Below are positions 47,756-57,303 of a DNA stretch of 64,000 nucleotides, piece by piece. The DNA lies in NCBI GenBank assembly GCA_026391355.1, contig JAPLDH010000057.1:1-64000 (forward strand). The letters run 5' to 3'. Position numbers and translations under genes: made by a program. The notes under the pieces were generated by a model, which did not search any database, was not told the origin of the DNA, and worked only from the letters and a program-made list of their open reading frames with translations. The stretch is from Bacteroidota bacterium. Its GTDB lineage: Bacteria; Bacteroidota; Bacteroidia; Bacteroidales; FEN-979. Numbering within the stretch: position 1 is the first letter of the stretch; the number at the start of each line of letters is the position of its first letter.

Positions 47756-47763
47756 CAAAATTA
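47756..47763 (-). promoter_or_regulatory. -7 box TAATTTTG for the nrnA operon
   Basis: On the - strand TAATTTTG matches TAnnTTTG and lies 24 nt before the chosen TTG start, which decides against the longer reading frame. Confidence 0.45.
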
Positions 47764-47785
47764 CTGATATTCCTATTTTAATTTG

Positions 47786-47793
47786 TAATTTTG
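47786..47793 (+). promoter_or_regulatory. -7 box TAATTTTG for ndk
   Basis: TAATTTTG 24 nt before the ndk ATG. The divergent boxes of nrnA and ndk lie 22 nt apart and are identical. Confidence 0.45.
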
Positions 47794-47817
47794 AATTTTT
47801 AATTTTCCATCGGATTT

Positions 47818-48237
47818 ATGTCAGAAAATATCACATTAACAATGATTAAGCCGTCGGCAGTGGCGGCTGGATTTGCAGGGCCAATCCTGAAAATGTTTCA
47901 GGAAGGTGGTTTCAGGATTGTGGCCATGAAATATCTTAAAATGACCGCAGAAGAAGCTGGAGCATTTTATGAAGTTCATAAGGAAAAGGGGTTTTATCAT
48001 TCACTGGTTGCCTTTATGTCCTCAGGGCCTATCATAGCAATAGTTCTTGAGAAAGAGAATGCAGTTGAGGAATTCAGAAAATTCATTGGTGCAACCGATC
48101 CCGACAAAGCAGAACCCGGTACAGTTCGTAAAGTATTTGGTACAAGTTTGACGGAAAATGCGGTCCATGGTTCTGACAGTGATGAAAATGCAACATTGGA
48201 AGCCGCATTTTTCTTTTCCAGGCTCGAAAGATTCTAA
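47818..48237 (+). CDS. ndk: Nucleoside diphosphate kinase
   Basis: Ndk, 139 residues, transfers the gamma phosphate between nucleoside triphosphates and diphosphates through a phosphohistidine. The N-terminus TLTMIKPSAVAAG and the active-site motif NAVHGSDS (His near 119) are standard, as is FMSSGPI. Length and start are typical. It is a single gene, divergent from the nrnA operon, with a possible hairpin terminator after it. Confidence 0.97.
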   Translation: MSENITLTMIKPSAVAAGFAGPILKMFQEGGFRIVAMKYLKMTAEEAGAFYEVHKEKGFYHSLVAFMSSGPIIAIVLEKENAVEEFRKFIGATDPDKAEPGTVRKVFGTSLTENAVHGSDSDENATLEAAFFFSRLERF

Positions 48238-48267
48238 GTTAACGTTGTACGAACCTGTGAGTGAGGA

Positions 48268-48289
48268 ACCGGGAACACTGATTCCCGGT
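48268..48289 (+). terminator. Possible terminator hairpin after ndk
   Basis: ACCGGGAA, CACTGA loop, TTCCCGGT: a perfect 8-bp stem between the convergent ndk and subtilase genes. No T-tract follows, so it may be only a transcript-end hairpin. Confidence 0.4.
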
Positions 48290-48294
48290 GGTCA

Positions 48295-49974
48295 TCAATC
48301 GACTTTAAGAATCCTGGAGAATCCGGATAACTTTTCACCCGAATATTTCAGGAGGTAACACCCTTTTTCAAGCGATGATAAGCCCTTTATGGTGATGCGG
48401 TTTTCACCTGTGCGCGTCCCGAGTGAAGGTGAATGAAAAACCCTCCTGCCGGTGAGATCATAAAGATCAAGGTTGAATCTCTCATCTTTCTGGGATGTAA
48501 AACCGATGGTGAAGTGGTCGCTGAAAGGATTCGGGAAGACCTTTGCGACATATTCTTTCTTTTCAGGAATGGATAAATTAAGGAGCGCTTTTGCAAAATC
48601 AGGAATGCCGAAACCGGTTAAGGAATCCGGTTCGTCATATCTATTTCCGCTCTCCCTGATAGCCTGGTAGACCCTGAAATTGGTGGCCTGGGGGTTGGCC
48701 TCCCAAAGACATGCAACCATTCCTGCAATTATGGGTGAAGAGAATGATGTCCCGCTTCCTGTTCCGACATACCCGGATTCATTTTCGAGTACCGTCAGAT
48801 AGCCCATGGCAGCGATATCGGGTTTAACGATTTCCGTTCTTACATAACCATATGAACTGAAATATGCACGATTTTCTGCAGAATCGACAGCGCCGATGGC
48901 CATTACATTTAATCCGTCGGAAGGAAAGCAGATGTAATGCCAGGCGCTTGAACCTGAATTACCTGCACTATTAATTACGGCAATTCCCTTTGCTGCGGCA
49001 ATGTTCGCCCCCCTGGTCACGGGTGTCGTATTCCCTGTGAGATCGGCCCAGGTATGATTCATGGTCGAATCGTCAAACTGCGTATAACCCAGCGATGAAT
49101 TAATAACATCAGCGCCGACACTATCTGCAAATTCAGCGCCTGAAACCCAGTTATATTCTTTGATGATATTTTCAGTAGCTGCATCTTCTGTTCGTAACAG
49201 CCAGTAATCGGCTTTCGGGGCTGTCCCGATCAATTGTCCCGGAATATTCCCTCCCATTGTTGAAAGAACTGACATCCCGTGGTAAAATTCATTGTAAACA
49301 TTATTACCCGGAAGGACAAAATCCCTGGTTCCCAGGATCTGATTATAAAAGTTGAGACTGTCAAAGGCAGGAAAGATATTGGCATTGTAAAATCCTGCAT
49401 CAAGGATGGCGATGACTTTCCCTTCTCCGCGATATCCCATATTATGCAATACATCCCCATTGATCATATGGATCTGCGTGTATGAGTTCCCATAATCAAA
49501 TCCGCTTAACGTACCGGTCGATTTTGGCCATGAGGTGTTTAATGGTCCGAAAGAGGTCATCTCCATGTCAAATTTATCATTCCTGCTGCTTTTGGTTACA
49601 CTTCCTGAGGACCAGCATTTCTCAACGCCCTGGACAAAAGGCAGTGCTTCAATCAAAGGCAGAACGGAAGAATCGGCTGCATAAATGGTAATTCCGTTGA
49701 ACCATTTTGACCGGTTGAGAACGGTCACCCCAAGATCACGAATGGTTGATACATAGGTGGGATTAACCGGAAGATCCTCATCGGTAATAATAATACCCTG
49801 ATTACTCCTGCGTTCAATCGCCCTGCCGGACAGAAATGCTTCGGGATGATCAATGGTATATGGAGTTCCTGTTTTATTCGTGAACTCTATAAAGTACTTT
49901 TTCGGCGCTACCTGGGAAAATACCGGGGAAGGCAAAAGCAGGATTAAACAAAAGAGCGTTAAAAGTTTATTCAT
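48295..49974 (-). CDS. Subtilisin-like (S8) serine protease with T9SS sorting domain
   Basis: A 559-residue secreted protease. A signal peptide (MNKLLTLFCLILLLPSPVFS) is followed by a short propeptide and the S8 domain. Catalytic Asp is in ILDAGF, His in FYHGMSV and Ser in GTSFSSP; the oxyanion Asn is in NSAGNSG. The last 80 residues, starting KVFPNPFSDHF and ending KVD, are a type A C-terminal sorting domain, so the protein is exported by the type IX system and anchored or released at the surface. I chose the Met at 49974 because the extension to 50004 would put ten residues before the signal peptide. It converges with ndk. Confidence 0.92.
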   Translation of the reverse strand: MNKLLTLFCLILLLPSPVFSQVAPKKYFIEFTNKTGTPYTIDHPEAFLSGRAIERRSNQGIIITDEDLPVNPTYVSTIRDLGVTVLNRSKWFNGITIYAADSSVLPLIEALPFVQGVEKCWSSGSVTKSSRNDKFDMEMTSFGPLNTSWPKSTGTLSGFDYGNSYTQIHMINGDVLHNMGYRGEGKVIAILDAGFYNANIFPAFDSLNFYNQILGTRDFVLPGNNVYNEFYHGMSVLSTMGGNIPGQLIGTAPKADYWLLRTEDAATENIIKEYNWVSGAEFADSVGADVINSSLGYTQFDDSTMNHTWADLTGNTTPVTRGANIAAAKGIAVINSAGNSGSSAWHYICFPSDGLNVMAIGAVDSAENRAYFSSYGYVRTEIVKPDIAAMGYLTVLENESGYVGTGSGTSFSSPIIAGMVACLWEANPQATNFRVYQAIRESGNRYDEPDSLTGFGIPDFAKALLNLSIPEKKEYVAKVFPNPFSDHFTIGFTSQKDERFNLDLYDLTGRRVFHSPSLGTRTGENRITIKGLSSLEKGCYLLKYSGEKLSGFSRILKVD

Positions 49975-49982
49975 CTTTTCGC

Positions 49983-49990
49983 TATTTTTG
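49983..49990 (+). promoter_or_regulatory. -7 box TATTTTTG for the DUF4301 gene
   Basis: TATTTTTG 26 nt before the ATG at 50017, in the 42-nt divergent gap with the subtilase gene. Confidence 0.45.
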
Positions 49991-50016
49991 CCATAAAAGT
50001 ACAAAAAAAAACTTCA

Positions 50017-51567
50017 ATGTTAACTCCACAAGATCTTTTACAGGTAAAAGAAAAAGGAATTGATCCTGTTACCATCGAAAAACAACTTGAGACCTTCAGG
50101 AAAGGATATACCCCTGTAAGGCTTTCCAGGGCAGCAATTACCGGCGACGGGATCCTGTCGTTTCCGGAAGCAGAAAGGAAAAACCTGGTCGGATATTTTA
50201 ACCAGCACTGCAATAACCAGCGGATCGTAAAATTTGTACCGGCCTCCGGAGCGGCCACCCGGATGTTCAAGCATCTTTTCGAATTCCGCCAGAAATATGG
50301 TACATCGTCATTCGGATATGAAGAATACCTGAAAGACCAGGGATTTAATTCGGTATATTCCATCATAAACAACCTTGAAAAATTTGCTTTCTATGAAGAT
50401 CTTCAGAAAGTGATCAGGGCGGAGGGGAAAGATCTCCCAGAACTGATCAGGAACAGGGATTTCAATAGTATCATTGATCATTTGCTTACCGATAGAGGGC
50501 TTGACTATGGAAATCTTCCAAAAGCGCTGATCAGGTTCCACAATTATAATGAAGGTGCACGGATTGCCGCAGAAGAACACCTTGTTGAGGCCGCGCGTTA
50601 CGCTAAAAATGGAACCGGAGATGCAAACCTGCATTTCACACTTTCTCCTGAACATATGCCAAAGTTCAAGGAAAAGATCAATGAAGTTCTTCACGGGTAT
50701 GAAACAAAATTCAATGTAAAATTCAGGATCAGTTATTCAATCCAGAAACCTTCCACAGATACAATTGCAGTGGATATGGACAATGAACCTTTTCGTTTGC
50801 CTAGTGGAACCCTTCTATTCCGGCCCGCCGGTCATGGCGCTTTGATAGAAAACCTGAATGATATTGAAGCAGATATTATTTTCGTTAAAAATATTGATAA
50901 TATCGTGCCCGACCCACTGAAAGGAACAACTGTTGAATATAAAAAACTTCTCGGCGGATACCTCCTTATGATCAGGGACAGGGTTTTTGATTTTCTCAGA
51001 AAAAGTGAGGCTGGATCCTTGCCTGAAAAGGAGATCGACACGATGGTTATTTTTTCCATTGAGAAGCTCCTGATAGAATTTCCAAAAGACATTCTTTCAT
51101 TACCGGCTGAGGACAAGCTTAAGATCCTGCGACAAAAACTGAATCGCCCGATACGTGTATGCGGTATGGTAAAAAATGAAGGAGAACCCGGAGGAGGTCC
51201 TTTCTGGGTAACCCAGGATGATGGATCTGAATCCCTGCAAATCGTGGAATCGTCGCAGATGGATCTGACAGATGAATCCCAGAAAAAAATAGCAGAAACA
51301 GCCACACATTTTAACCCGGTTGATCTGGTGTGCAGTACAAAAGATTTCCGGGGAAATACTTTTAATCTTCATGATTACGTTGATGAATCAACAGGTTTTA
51401 TCTCCATCAAATCAAGCGGCGACAAAAATCTGAAAGCATTGGAGTTGCCGGGATTATGGAACGGCGCCATGGCCGACTGGATCACGGTTTTCGTGGATGT
51501 ACCCATCATCACCTTTAACCCGGTAAAAATCATCAATGATCTGCTAAGAAAAGAACATCAATCCTGA
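50017..51567 (+). CDS. DUF4301 family protein
   Basis: A 516-residue cytoplasmic protein that I recognise as DUF4301, a family largely limited to Bacteroidota. Near residues 73-85 is VKFVPASGAATRMFKHL; GxATRM-type loops occur in nucleotidyltransferase-like sugar-nucleotide enzymes, so a role in sugar activation is possible but unproven. Other strong blocks are RPAGHGALIENLND near 270 and CGMVKNEGEPGGGPFW near 382. No signal peptide. The TlpA-like gene follows after 4 nt and is probably co-transcribed. Confidence 0.85.
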   Translation: MLTPQDLLQVKEKGIDPVTIEKQLETFRKGYTPVRLSRAAITGDGILSFPEAERKNLVGYFNQHCNNQRIVKFVPASGAATRMFKHLFEFRQKYGTSSFGYEEYLKDQGFNSVYSIINNLEKFAFYEDLQKVIRAEGKDLPELIRNRDFNSIIDHLLTDRGLDYGNLPKALIRFHNYNEGARIAAEEHLVEAARYAKNGTGDANLHFTLSPEHMPKFKEKINEVLHGYETKFNVKFRISYSIQKPSTDTIAVDMDNEPFRLPSGTLLFRPAGHGALIENLNDIEADIIFVKNIDNIVPDPLKGTTVEYKKLLGGYLLMIRDRVFDFLRKSEAGSLPEKEIDTMVIFSIEKLLIEFPKDILSLPAEDKLKILRQKLNRPIRVCGMVKNEGEPGGGPFWVTQDDGSESLQIVESSQMDLTDESQKKIAETATHFNPVDLVCSTKDFRGNTFNLHDYVDESTGFISIKSSGDKNLKALELPGLWNGAMADWITVFVDVPIITFNPVKIINDLLRKEHQS

Positions 51568-51571
51568 ATTT

Positions 51572-52993
51572 ATGAAGTACATATCAAGAATCGTTTTATC
51601 CGTTTTTTTCCTGATTATTTCATTTTCTCTTTTTTCTGCTGCTGAGGGTTATGATATAAAATTCAGAATAAAGGGGTTAAAGGACACCACTTGCCTGATC
51701 GTTAATTATTACGGAAATGGTACATATGTAAAAGATACGCTGAAAGTCGACAAAAATGGGCGGATTTCCTATAAAGCCCCGGCTGACCTTCCAAAGGGAA
51801 TGTACCTTATTGTGATCACCGAAAACAATTATTTCGAGTTTGTCATCAACAAAGACAGGAAATTTTCGATGGAGACTGAAAAGTCAAAACCCGCTGATCA
51901 CATGGTCATCTCCGGATCTCCTGAAAACCAGCTTTTTTACGATTATCTGAAATTTAATAAAACTGCCTTTGAGGAATTATTAGCTGCAGAGAAGGAGATA
52001 AAAGCAGGACCCAACCGGAATGATTCGGTAAAATTGGTTGGTGAAAAAACAAAGGAGATCAATACCAGGATCATGAAATACAGGCTGGACTTGATGAAAG
52101 ATCACCCCGATTCCTTTATTTCATTAATGATCAATGTAATGAAAGAGCCGGATATTCCAGGCTATCCTGTATTGCCCAATGGAAAAAAGGATTCACTTTA
52201 TCCCTACCGGTATGTAAAAGGCCACTTCTGGGATGGAACTGATTTTACCGATGACAGGGTATTGAGAACCCCGGTATTTCATAACAAGCTGAAAAAATAT
52301 TTTGATGGTATCCTTGTACAGAATCCCGATACCATCATCAAAGAAGGTGATATTTTCATCGAAAAAGCCCGTCCAAACCATGAGATGTTCAAATACCTTG
52401 TCTGGTTTATGACCAACCATTATGAGAACAGTGAATACATGGGATTTGAGAAGATCTTCGTTGATGCTGTCAAAAAATATTATATGACAGGACAAGCCGA
52501 CTGGGTCAATAAAACCGTCCTGGATAATATGATAAAAAAGGCATTGAAACAAGAGACCTTACTGTTGGGAAAGGTGGCTCCCGAAATGGTGATGATGGAT
52601 ACGAATAACCGGCTGATCTCTATGCATGGCATCAATGCAAATATCCTGCTGATCCTTTTCTGGGATCCTGATTGCGGACATTGTGAGCAGGAGATCCCTA
52701 AAATAAGGGAGTTTTATGACCAGTACAAATCTCAGTACGGGTTGGAAATATTTGCTGTTTGTTCGGATTCAACCATGGCTAAGATGAAAACAGCCATTAA
52801 AAAGAAAGACATGCACTGGATCAATGTCAATGGCCCCCGGACACTTACGGGCAATTATAAGGATCATTACGATATTATTTCCACGCCGGTCATCTATCTG
52901 TTAAACAGGAAAAAGGAGATCATCGCAAAACAATTGAAAACAGAGCAGATCTCCTCATTCCTCAAACACTATTCAGCTACGAATCCACAATAA
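51572..52993 (+). CDS. TlpA-like thiol:disulfide protein with DUF4369-type N-terminus
   Basis: A 473-residue exported protein. After a signal peptide (residues 1-23) comes a strand-rich DUF4369-like domain (KFRIKGLKDTTCLIVNYYG), a helical middle (DUF5106-like) and a thioredoxin-fold domain from about 325. The redox motif is CGHC in WDPDCGHCEQEIPKI near 366-373, with the cis-Pro in TPVIYLL. Such proteins reduce disulfides or cytochrome c thiols in the periplasm. It starts 4 nt after the DUF4301 gene. Confidence 0.88.
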   Translation: MKYISRIVLSVFFLIISFSLFSAAEGYDIKFRIKGLKDTTCLIVNYYGNGTYVKDTLKVDKNGRISYKAPADLPKGMYLIVITENNYFEFVINKDRKFSMETEKSKPADHMVISGSPENQLFYDYLKFNKTAFEELLAAEKEIKAGPNRNDSVKLVGEKTKEINTRIMKYRLDLMKDHPDSFISLMINVMKEPDIPGYPVLPNGKKDSLYPYRYVKGHFWDGTDFTDDRVLRTPVFHNKLKKYFDGILVQNPDTIIKEGDIFIEKARPNHEMFKYLVWFMTNHYENSEYMGFEKIFVDAVKKYYMTGQADWVNKTVLDNMIKKALKQETLLLGKVAPEMVMMDTNNRLISMHGINANILLILFWDPDCGHCEQEIPKIREFYDQYKSQYGLEIFAVCSDSTMAKMKTAIKKKDMHWINVNGPRTLTGNYKDHYDIISTPVIYLLNRKKEIIAKQLKTEQISSFLKHYSATNPQ

Positions 52994-53053
52994 AAGTACG
53001 ATTGACGATTTAGGAATGTGCATTTAATTGTGGATTTCCTTTCCAATACTCTC

Positions 53054-53776
53054 TCAGAACCTGTAGTTGAGCCCGATATTCAGATGCCCGTATACATTGT
53101 GTGAGGCACTGTAATTGCCGTTGTTATCGACCATTCTCCAGTCGGTGGCATTGATATCAAATAGGCCATATGCGAATGTGATCCCGACATTGATGAAGAG
53201 GCTCTTGATCACGTAAATATCTGCACCGAGGTCGAGACGTGCAAAAATATCCATGCTGGCGAACCTTTCCTTAATATCACTCTTGGCGCGGCCTGCAACA
53301 TAGTTCGTGTCCGTACCATTGAATATGTAAGTATCCGGGAAAGGCTTCCCACCGATTGTATAATCCTGCTTGGCAGACATCAGGAAATTGAACTGGGGAC
53401 CTACGAGGAGGTAGAACTGTGCAATTTCACCGCCTGCCCTTACCTTCAGAAGGATCGGAACACTCAGGTAATTCAGCTTGATCAGCCTTGAAACAGCGGA
53501 ATCATGAATATTGTCTTTGTACTTCTGTCCAAGCACGGCATATCCCAATTCAGTTTTTAAACCCACCGTTTTATTGAAATCATACCCGATAGAAAGGTTC
53601 ATTCCGTAACTCGTATTAAAGGAATAATCCATGGGAGGAATTCCATAAGCCTGCTGGTTCGTAATCCAGGTTGTGCTCGGACCACCGGCAACCCCAACAT
53701 AAAAATGCTTCTGCGCCATAGCGGGTGCAATGGTTATCAGCAGAATAACTGTGAAGATGTAAAATGTTTTTTTCAT
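53054..53776 (-). CDS. Outer-membrane beta-barrel protein (PorT/OmpW-like)
   Basis: A 240-residue protein with a signal peptide (MKKTFYIFTVILLITIAPAMA) and alternating strands through to the terminal NIGLNYRF, whose final Phe is the usual recognition signal for barrel insertion by Bam. The pattern YVGVAGGPS then SIGYDFNKTVGLKTELGY is that of the small barrel family often labelled PorT-like. It may be a structural barrel or a pore; no ligand is apparent. It has its own promoter box, 31 nt upstream. Confidence 0.82.
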   Translation of the reverse strand: MKKTFYIFTVILLITIAPAMAQKHFYVGVAGGPSTTWITNQQAYGIPPMDYSFNTSYGMNLSIGYDFNKTVGLKTELGYAVLGQKYKDNIHDSAVSRLIKLNYLSVPILLKVRAGGEIAQFYLLVGPQFNFLMSAKQDYTIGGKPFPDTYIFNGTDTNYVAGRAKSDIKERFASMDIFARLDLGADIYVIKSLFINVGITFAYGLFDINATDWRMVDNNGNYSASHNVYGHLNIGLNYRF

Positions 53777-53806
53777 AACAGGTCTAAATTAATTTTAATG
53801 TTTGTG

Positions 53807-53814
53807 CAAACATA
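53807..53814 (-). promoter_or_regulatory. -7 box TATGTTTG for the beta-barrel gene
   Basis: On the - strand TATGTTTG matches TAnnTTTG, 31 nt before the ATG. Confidence 0.5.
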
Positions 53815-53833
53815 AGACAATTTCTGAAAACAA

Positions 53834-53859
53834 AAAAACCAACTGTGAGGTTGGTTTTT
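53834..53859 (-). terminator. Terminator of the infC-rpmI-rplT operon
   Basis: AAAAACCAAC, 6-nt loop, GTTGGTTTTT: a perfect 10-bp stem with A and T tracts on each side, 22 nt after the rplT stop and just before the promoter of the beta-barrel gene. Confidence 0.8.
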
Positions 53860-53880
53860 ATTATGATGGATGGTTATGGG

Positions 53881-54228
53881 TTACTTTTTAACGGCTTCAA
53901 TGATCGCCTTAAATGCGTCCGGATGGTTCATTGCAAGGTCTGCAAGGGTTTTCCGGTTAAGGGTAATATTCTTTTCAGCTAATTTACCCATAAATGTTGA
54001 ATAGGATAAATCGTACTGGCGAACCCCGGCATTGATACGGGTGATCCATAATCCCCTGAAATTCCTTTTCTTTGTTTTCCTGTCGCGGTATGCATAGCCT
54101 AATCCTTTTTCAAGGGAATTCTTTGCAACCGTCCAAACATTCTTCCTCCTTCCAAACTGGCCTTTGGTCTGTTTGAGGAGTTTTTTTCTTCGTTGCCTTG
54201 AGGCAACTGCATTTACTGATCTTGGCAT
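53881..54228 (-). CDS. rplT: 50S ribosomal protein L20
   Basis: L20, 115 residues, binds 23S rRNA early in 50S assembly. The N-terminus [18 protein letters not shown] and the block [17 protein letters not shown] are diagnostic. In some bacteria L20 represses its own operon by binding the leader; I see no clear copy of the rRNA site here. Last gene of infC-rpmI-rplT, 73 nt after rpmI, followed by a strong terminator. Confidence 0.98.
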   Translation of the reverse strand: MPRSVNAVASRQRRKKLLKQTKGQFGRRKNVWTVAKNSLEKGLGYAYRDRKTKKRNFRGLWITRINAGVRQYDLSYSTFMGKLAEKNITLNRKTLADLAMNHPDAFKAIIEAVKK

Positions 54229-54301
54229 GGTTTTTCTTTTTTTTTGCGTTAGCGTTCCGTTGCGGAATCTTTAAGCTAAAGGCAAGTTAAACATCTGTTT
54301 A

Positions 54302-54496
54302 TTACAACTGAAGCATTTCTCTGACATTCGCTGAATCCGCTTTATCAACAATAGAAAACTTGGTAAGATTACGTTTCCTTTTCTTTGATTTTTTCGTCAG
54401 GATGTGGCTTTTAAAAGCATGCTTCCTTTTCAGTTTTCCGGTACCCGTTACGTCGAACCTTTTCTTTGCACCGGACTTTGACTTCATTTTTGGCAT
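54302..54496 (-). CDS. rpmI: 50S ribosomal protein L35
   Basis: L35, 64 residues, a basic 50S protein. The start [14 protein letters not shown] and [20 protein letters not shown] are typical. It lies between infC (86-nt gap) and rplT (73-nt gap), the order found in most bacteria. Confidence 0.98.
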   Translation of the reverse strand: MPKMKSKSGAKKRFDVTGTGKLKRKHAFKSHILTKKSKKRKRNLTKFSIVDKADSANVREMLQL

Positions 54497-54582
54497 CTGG
54501 CTATTGTTTATTTATTTAGTGATTAATGAGCCCCATCCATGTTTTCCTTTCCTTTCAGATGGATTACCGGGTGGGGATATCT

Positions 54583-55143
54583 TTATTTTTTTGGAGTAAT
54601 TATCATGATCATCCTTTTGCCTTCCAGTCTTGGCATTTGTTCGATTTTTCCATAATCCACGATGGACTGTGCAAATTTCAGAAGGATCAGTTCTCCCTGT
54701 TCTTTATAAATGATGGACCTTCCTTTAAAAAATACATCTACCTTAACTTTGGCGCCGTCCTTTAAAAATTTGATGGCGTGGTTCAATTTAAAATTAAAGT
54801 CATGGTCATCAGTATTTGGTCCCAATCTTATCTCTTTAACGATCACCCTGGCAGTTTTCGCTTTGATCTCTTTTTGTTTCTTCTTCAGTTCATAAAGGAA
54901 TTTTTTATAATCCACTACTTTACAAACAGGAGGATTCGCCGTCGGAGAGATCTCTACCAGGTCAAGACCAATATTTTCGGCTATATTAAGTGCCTCTTTT
55001 AAATTATAAATCCCCGGAGTGGTAACATTTTCACCAACTACCCGTACCACAGGAGATTTTATCAATTCATTTATTTTGTACGGTTCCTCCTTTTTTACCA
55101 AGGGTCTGCGAAAGTTTCGCTGATTATTAAACGGTAATGCTAT
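54583..55143 (-). CDS. infC: Translation initiation factor IF-3 with AUA start
   Basis: IF-3 keeps the ribosomal subunits apart and checks the start codon. The N-domain (EPYKINELI), linker and C-domain ([18 protein letters not shown], then VFFKGR) are complete. The first ATG/GTG/TTG in frame is TTG 55101, but the 14 codons before it encode [14 protein letters not shown], a basic stretch typical of the Bacteroidota IF-3 N-terminus, and begin with ATA at 55143-55141. Seven nucleotides before that ATA is AAGGAGG, a perfect Shine-Dalgarno sequence. I therefore place the start at 55143 (186 residues). Escherichia coli infC also uses a rare start (AUU), through which IF-3 represses its own synthesis; the same is likely here. 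Order: thrS, infC, rpmI, rplT. Confidence 0.9.
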   Translation of the reverse strand: MALPFNNQRNFRRPLVKKEEPYKINELIKSPVVRVVGENVTTPGIYNLKEALNIAENIGLDLVEISPTANPPVCKVVDYKKFLYELKKKQKEIKAKTARVIVKEIRLGPNTDDHDFNFKLNHAIKFLKDGAKVKVDVFFKGRSIIYKEQGELILLKFAQSIVDYGKIEQMPRLEGKRMIMIITPKK

Positions 55144-55150
55144 GGTTTTT

Positions 55151-55157
55151 CCTCCTT
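55151..55157 (-). promoter_or_regulatory. Strong Shine-Dalgarno sequence deciding the infC AUA start
   Basis: AAGGAGG on the - strand, 7 nt before the ATA codon. Such perfect sites are rare in Bacteroidota, which makes this one meaningful: it supports initiation at the non-standard codon rather than at TTG 55101, which has no comparable site at the right distance. Confidence 0.75.
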
Positions 55158-55183
55158 AAACTTTAGAACAATGTTAACTAACA

Positions 55184-55246
55184 ACTTACGACTTATAACT
55201 TACGACTTACGACTTACGACTTATGACTTATAACTTACGACTTACG
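55184..55246. repeat. Heptanucleotide tandem array (ACTTACG) between thrS and infC
   Basis: Nine adjacent 7-nt units: six ACTTACG and three variants (ACTTATA twice, ACTTATG once). The array ends 6 nt before the thrS stop codon region and leaves about 40 nt to the infC start. It would lie in the thrS-infC transcript or carry the infC upstream region. Confidence 0.85.
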
Positions 55247-55252
55247 ACTCTT

Positions 55253-57193
55253 CTACTGTATATCTAATTCTTTTTTGATCTCATCATCGATAAACCGGAT
55301 GAAATCTTCTGTTTTCTGGGGACCAAGATCACCCTGACTATGTTTTCTGACAGAAACAGTTCCTTCGTTTTCTTCCCTTTCGCCAACAACAAGCATGAAG
55401 GGAATCTTCATGATTTCAGCATCGCGGATCTTTTTGCCGGCTTTTTCATTTCTGCTGTCAATTTGGGTGCGAATATCGGAATTATTTAGCATATCTAAAA
55501 CTTTTTCTGCGTAATTCTGATATTTTTCACTGATTGGCAGGATGATAGCCTGATCCGGGGTAAGCCATAACGGAAATTCTCCTGCAGTATGTTCCAATAA
55601 AACAGCCACAAACCGTTCCATTGAACCGAAGGGCGCGCGGTGGATCATGACCGGTCTGTGTTTCTGGTTATCATTTCCGATATATTCCAGTTCAAAGCGA
55701 TCCGGCAGGTTATAATCTACCTGGATGGTACCCAATTGCCACTTTCGTCCCAGTGCATCTTTCACCATAAAATCCATCTTGGGGCCGTAGAATGCAGCTT
55801 CTCCCGGGACGATCACTGTTTTAAGTCCTCTCTCTTCTGCAACCTCAAGGATGGCTTTTTCTGCCTTGTCCCAATTCTCATCCGTGCCTATGTATTTTTC
55901 CTTGTTATTCTTATCCCGCAGAGATATCTGTGTAGTAAATTCATTGAAATTCAGCGCCTTAAAAATCAGCATCACAATGTCAATAACCCCTTTGAATTCA
56001 TCTTTCACCTGGTCGGGAGTGCAGAAAATATGGGCATCATCCTGGGTGAATCCCCTGACCCTGGTCAGTCCGTGTAATTCACCGCTTTGTTCATACCTGT
56101 AAACGGTGCCAAACTCAGCGATACGCAGTGGAAGATCTTTGTACGACCTGGGTTTTGCTTTATAAACTTCACAATGGTGGGGACAATTCATCGGTTTCAG
56201 AAAAAATTCTTCTCCCGGAACCGGGGTTGTAATGGGACGGAAAGAACTTTCCCCGTATTTCTGGTAATGCCCGGATGTTTTGTACAGCTCAACACTTCCG
56301 ATATGCGGGCAGATCACCTGCTGGTAACCGGCTTTCTTCTGAACCTTCTTTAAAAAGTTTTCCAGGCGTTCCCGTAACATGGCACCTTTTGGCAGCCAGA
56401 TCGGTAATCCCAACCCAACCTTCTGCGAAAACGTAAACAATTCAAGCTCTTTACCCAATTTCCGGTGATCCCTTTTCTTTGCTTCTTCAAGCAGGGCAAG
56501 ATAATCAGTGAGTTCTTTCTGTTTCGGGAAGGTGATGCCGTAGATCCGGGTGAGCTGTTTTCGGGTTTCGTCCCCTCTCCAGTAAGCTCCGGCAATGGCA
56601 AGCAATTTGACAGCCTTGATCGGGCCGGTGTCCGGAATATGAGGTCCGCGGCAAAGATCCGTGAAATGTCCTGTTTCATAAAAGGTGATCTGGCCGTCTT
56701 CAATGTCCTGCAACAATTCCAGTTTATACTCGTCACCCTTTTTTGTAAAATATTCAAGTGCCTCCTTCCTGGCAACTACTTTCCTCAGAAATCCCTGCTT
56801 TTCACGCGCCAGTTCAAGCATCCTGTTTTCTATCTTCGGAAAATCTTCTGAAGAGATCGTATAATCAACAAAGTCGATATCATAATAAAACCCGTTCTCA
56901 ATGTGAGGACCAATCCCAAATTTCACGCCCGGGTAAAGCAATTCGATGGCTTCTGCCATAAGGTGTGCAGAGGAGTGCCAGAAGGCGCCTTTCCCCTCTT
57001 CATCGTTCCAGGTAAGAATTTTTATACTTGCATCTGCAGTCATGTGCCGTGTTGCATCCCATATCTCGTCGTTGACTTTAACGGCAAGCACATTACGAGC
57101 AAGCCCTTCGCTGATGCTCATGGCCACTTCCATTCCGGTGGCTCCCTCCTGAAACTGCCTGACAGAATTATCCGGTAAGGTTATATTTATCAT
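55253..57193 (-). CDS. thrS: Threonyl-tRNA synthetase
   Basis: ThrRS, 646 residues, charges tRNA-Thr and edits mis-charged Ser-tRNA. Domains in order: TGS (1-60), editing SAD domain with HSSAHLMAE (His-x3-His near 73-77), catalytic class II core with [11 protein letters not shown] and the zinc Cys and His residues, and the C-terminal anticodon-binding domain (from about 540, [13 protein letters not shown]). Start ATG with [10 protein letters not shown] is standard. It has a promoter with both -33 and -7 boxes and is followed by a heptamer array and infC. Confidence 0.98.
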   Translation of the reverse strand: MINITLPDNSVRQFQEGATGMEVAMSISEGLARNVLAVKVNDEIWDATRHMTADASIKILTWNDEEGKGAFWHSSAHLMAEAIELLYPGVKFGIGPHIENGFYYDIDFVDYTISSEDFPKIENRMLELAREKQGFLRKVVARKEALEYFTKKGDEYKLELLQDIEDGQITFYETGHFTDLCRGPHIPDTGPIKAVKLLAIAGAYWRGDETRKQLTRIYGITFPKQKELTDYLALLEEAKKRDHRKLGKELELFTFSQKVGLGLPIWLPKGAMLRERLENFLKKVQKKAGYQQVICPHIGSVELYKTSGHYQKYGESSFRPITTPVPGEEFFLKPMNCPHHCEVYKAKPRSYKDLPLRIAEFGTVYRYEQSGELHGLTRVRGFTQDDAHIFCTPDQVKDEFKGVIDIVMLIFKALNFNEFTTQISLRDKNNKEKYIGTDENWDKAEKAILEVAEERGLKTVIVPGEAAFYGPKMDFMVKDALGRKWQLGTIQVDYNLPDRFELEYIGNDNQKHRPVMIHRAPFGSMERFVAVLLEHTAGEFPLWLTPDQAIILPISEKYQNYAEKVLDMLNNSDIRTQIDSRNEKAGKKIRDAEIMKIPFMLVVGEREENEGTVSVRKHSQGDLGPQKTEDFIRFIDDEIKKELDIQ

Positions 57194-57219
57194 TACAAAC
57201 TGCTGAAAATTTAGGGGTG

Positions 57220-57251
57220 CAAAGGTACGGAATTACAAATTAGGGAACAAA
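57220..57251 (-). promoter_or_regulatory. thrS promoter (-33 TTTG, -7 TACCTTTG)
   Basis: On the - strand TTTG (57251-57248), a 20-nt spacer and TACCTTTG (57227-57220) fit the Bacteroidota consensus, 27 nt before the thrS ATG. Confidence 0.65.
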
Positions 57252-57303
57252 ATGTTTTGGAATCTTTTTCTTAAAATTGCATGAGTAAGCTCATGTAATT
57301 AAG

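Noticed and set aside
49975-50004. Ten extra residues at the start of the S8 protease
   Set aside because: They would precede the signal peptide; the Met at 49974 starts it directly.
55101-55103. TTG 55101 as the infC start
   Set aside because: It would remove a conserved-looking basic N-terminus and has no ribosome-binding site; AAGGAGG points to ATA 55143.
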